Source of the DNA: Ensifer sp. PDNC004
Lineage (GTDB): Bacteria > Pseudomonadota > Alphaproteobacteria > Rhizobiales > Rhizobiaceae
Reading direction: 5' to 3'
Length of the DNA stretch: 64,000 nt
Assembly: GCF_016919405.1 (NCBI RefSeq)
Contig: NZ_CP070353.1
Coordinates: 434,001 to 498,000 of the forward strand
Made by a program: the position numbers and the translations under genes. The notes beneath the pieces are model-generated. The model was not told the DNA's origin. It searched no databases and worked only from the letters and a program-made list of their open reading frames with translations. Shown here one piece after another: positions 62,683 to 64,000 of the stretch (positions are counted from its first letter, which is position 1; each line of letters starts with the position of its first letter).

Positions 62683-62934
62683 ATGGACAAGGCTATTGAG
62701 GCGATGCTGGACGCGTTCATTGCCGCAGACCGGCCCAGCATGCTCCTGGCGAACGAAATTGAGGTCGCACTGGATGATGCCTACCCGGATAACGACTATG
62801 TCCAGGATTTGGTAGGCATGCTTGCCATGTATCGTCCGGAAGGCGGCGAAGGCGGCGAATTTCTTTACGATGCCGAGGCGATCCGGGCCAAACTGGTGCG
62901 CGAAAGGGACTATTTATCCGCGCTGGCCAATTGA
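62683..62934 (+). CDS. Small acidic protein, immunity-like (83 aa)
   Basis: ATG 62683 with AAGG upstream. Very acidic, helical: IEAMLDAFIAADRPSMLLANEIEVALDDAYPDND, then YRPEGGEGGEFLYDAEAIRAKLVRERDYL. The size and acidity resemble many immunity proteins, but no family is recognised. It is the last intact gene of the cassette zone apart from the doubtful one at 62967. Confidence 0.55.
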   Translation: MDKAIEAMLDAFIAADRPSMLLANEIEVALDDAYPDNDYVQDLVGMLAMYRPEGGEGGEFLYDAEAIRAKLVRERDYLSALAN

Positions 62935-62966
62935 GAAATGAACCGGCCGAAGACTGGGGCGCTCGC

Positions 62967-63239
62967 ATGGTCAATCCGAACACGATGAAGACGATGGCGC
63001 CGGAAACGGCCGCGCGCATTCGGTCTTATGTCAATGAGCATCCCGAGCTTCGGGACATTATTCAGTTCAATGGCAAGATGCTTAGCCGGTGCGGGCTTTG
63101 CAGGCGAAGCGGGACCAGGTTGAACGTTGAGACGGGGCTTCGTGCTATAGGAGGCGCTTCCGGCTCTTTGGCCAGAGAGAAGCGAGACGACGCGAATGGC
63201 GGCACCCTCCAGGACCTGCTAAGAGCAGGCATTCCATAG
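62967..63239 (+). CDS. Doubtful small ORF (90 aa)
   Basis: ATG 62967 has no good ribosome site. The sequence MAPETAARIRSYVNEHPELRDIIQFNGKMLSRCG looks protein-like, while the C-terminal half is generic. May be a real small gene or a shadow. Confidence 0.3.
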   Translation: MVNPNTMKTMAPETAARIRSYVNEHPELRDIIQFNGKMLSRCGLCRRSGTRLNVETGLRAIGGASGSLAREKRDDANGGTLQDLLRAGIP

Positions 63240-63250
63240 GAGGGGTGTGA

Positions 63251-64000
63251 ATGTTTCTGATCGATCGTGAACTCGAGGCGCTCACTGCCTTTCGGCGTGA
63301 CCTGCACCGGCGGCCGGAGGTGTCTGGCGAGGAGCGGCAGACGGCGGAGACGATCGCTGCGGCGCTGGCCGAGACGAGGCCCGATGCTATCATGACGGGC
63401 CTTGGCGGGCATGGGGTAGCGGCGATCTATGAGGCCAGAGAGCCGGGGCCGACGGTCATGGTGCGCGCCGAGCTCGACGGGCTGCCGATCGAGGAGATCT
63501 CGGAGATCGCACATCGCTCGGAGATCAACGGCAAGGGCCATCTTTGTGGCCACGACGGACACATGACGATCCTGATGGCGCTTGCCAGGGGATTGGGGCG
63601 CGAGCGGCCGGCGAAGGGCCGGGCGATCCTCATGTTCCAGCCGGCGGAGGAGAATGGTGCCGGGGCGGCAGCCGTGCTTGCCGATCCGAAATTTGCCGAG
63701 ATCAAGCCGGATCTGGCCTTCTCGCTGCACAATTTTCCGGGCCTCGGTTTCGGCCATGCGGCGCTTCGGTCAGGGCCGGTCAATTGCGCCTCGCGCGGCA
63801 TGCGGATTTCGCTTTCGGGCAAGACGGCGCATGCCTCGACGCCGGAAGACGGCATCGCACCGACCTTTGCTGTCGCGTCGCTGCTTTCCGGGCTGACGGC
63901 GCTCGGCAACAACGGGCCGCTCGACGAAAATTATACGCTTGTGACGGTGACCCATGCCCGCCTTGGCGAGGCAGCTTTCGGCATCAGCCCCGGCTATGCC
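63251..64000 (+). CDS. M20-family amidohydrolase (N-terminal 250 aa, cut by window end)
   Basis: AGGAGG before ATG 63251. Amidohydrolase of the IAA-amino-acid/N-acyl-L-amino-acid type: FRRDLHRRPEVSGEERQTA, the metal-binding AELDGLPIEE and GHLCGHDGHM, and FQPAEENGAGA with the catalytic Glu. The dimerisation domain begins (RGMRISLSGKTAHASTPEDG) before the window ends. Return to normal chromosomal content after the phage-like island. Confidence 0.9.
   Translation, partial: MFLIDRELEALTAFRRDLHRRPEVSGEERQTAETIAAALAETRPDAIMTGLGGHGVAAIYEAREPGPTVMVRAELDGLPIEEISEIAHRSEINGKGHLCGHDGHMTILMALARGLGRERPAKGRAILMFQPAEENGAGAAAVLADPKFAEIKPDLAFSLHNFPGLGFGHAALRSGPVNCASRGMRISLSGKTAHASTPEDGIAPTFAVASLLSGLTALGNNGPLDENYTLVTVTHARLGEAAFGISPGYA

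Noticed and set aside
40000..63250. CRISPR array, insertion sequence or integrase in the island
   Set aside because: No regular spaced repeats, no transposase (DDE) or recombinase (R-H-R-Y) motif seen in any frame inspected.

Overview
The window looks like a stretch of a Rhizobiaceae chromosome, most like Ensifer/Sinorhizobium. This rests on high GC, the gene families present (BA14K, DUF1127, entericidin-type lipoprotein, OhrR/Ohr, GFA, S24-controlled phage-like module) and the CCCCGCAGGCGGGGA-type palindromes common in rhizobia. No database was searched, so family names are motif-based recognition.

Region 1 (1-29.7 kb) is ordinary metabolic and regulatory chromosome. It holds an MscS channel; two SDR oxidoreductases, each divergent from a LysR regulator; a broken Bcr/CflA-type MFS gene; a GNAT acetyltransferase; a LytS-type histidine kinase without an adjacent response regulator; an Imm-5-like protein; two CYTH proteins (one fused to CHAD); a TTG-started glutathione S-transferase; a PaaK-like ligase; a GreA/GreB-like factor; a DUF3095 protein; the divergent ohrR/ohr pair; a three-gene isoquinoline-1-oxidoreductase-type molybdenum hydroxylase operon with a diheme cytochrome c; a DapA-like aldolase; a Tat-exported DUF1254 protein; an outer-membrane transporter-like protein; and EEP-nuclease, Nudix and PhzF genes. 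The OhrR-type box lies over the ohrR and ohr promoters and also over the DUF3095 promoter, which suggests a shared peroxide regulon.

Region 2 (29.7-39.9 kb) starts with two near-identical tRNA-Lys(CTT) genes in inverted orientation about 1 kb apart. They flank a secreted-protein gene broken by one in-frame TAG. Then come GFA, secreted and lipoprotein genes, DUF1127, a GMC oxidoreductase overlapping a methyltransferase, a GT2 glycosyltransferase, a cysteine-cluster protein, an entericidin-like lipoprotein and a small four-helix membrane protein.

Region 3 (39.9-63.2 kb) is a reduced prophage or phage-derived island. It has an S24/LexA-like repressor, ATAGGA/TCCTAT operators at its own promoter and inside a second promoter about 1.8 kb away, replication-type genes including a stand-alone DnaA C-terminal domain, a block of small and accessory genes (46.5-56.2 kb, including a run of five tiny ORFs, an alpha/beta hydrolase, a dienelactone-hydrolase-like protein, a D-Ala-D-Ala ligase, BA14K, small lipoproteins and two Sel1-repeat genes), and then terminase small subunit, terminase large subunit and portal. 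No integrase, capsid or tail genes were recognised.

The most unusual part is directly behind the portal gene (60.1-62.9 kb). A 217-aa protein with an N-terminal His / C-terminal Cys arrangement like permuted NlpC/P60 (papain-like) enzymes overlaps the portal stop codon by ATGA and is followed by a four-helix membrane protein. Further on lie displaced copies of portal-gene pieces, one joined to a copy of the effector's GHS box, interleaved with a 228-aa gene, a beheaded paralogue of it and a small acidic gene. I read this as a site where effector/immunity-like cassettes have been repeatedly inserted or swapped using the portal gene as the homology anchor. This is inference from sequence layout. 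The window ends inside an M20-family amidohydrolase gene.
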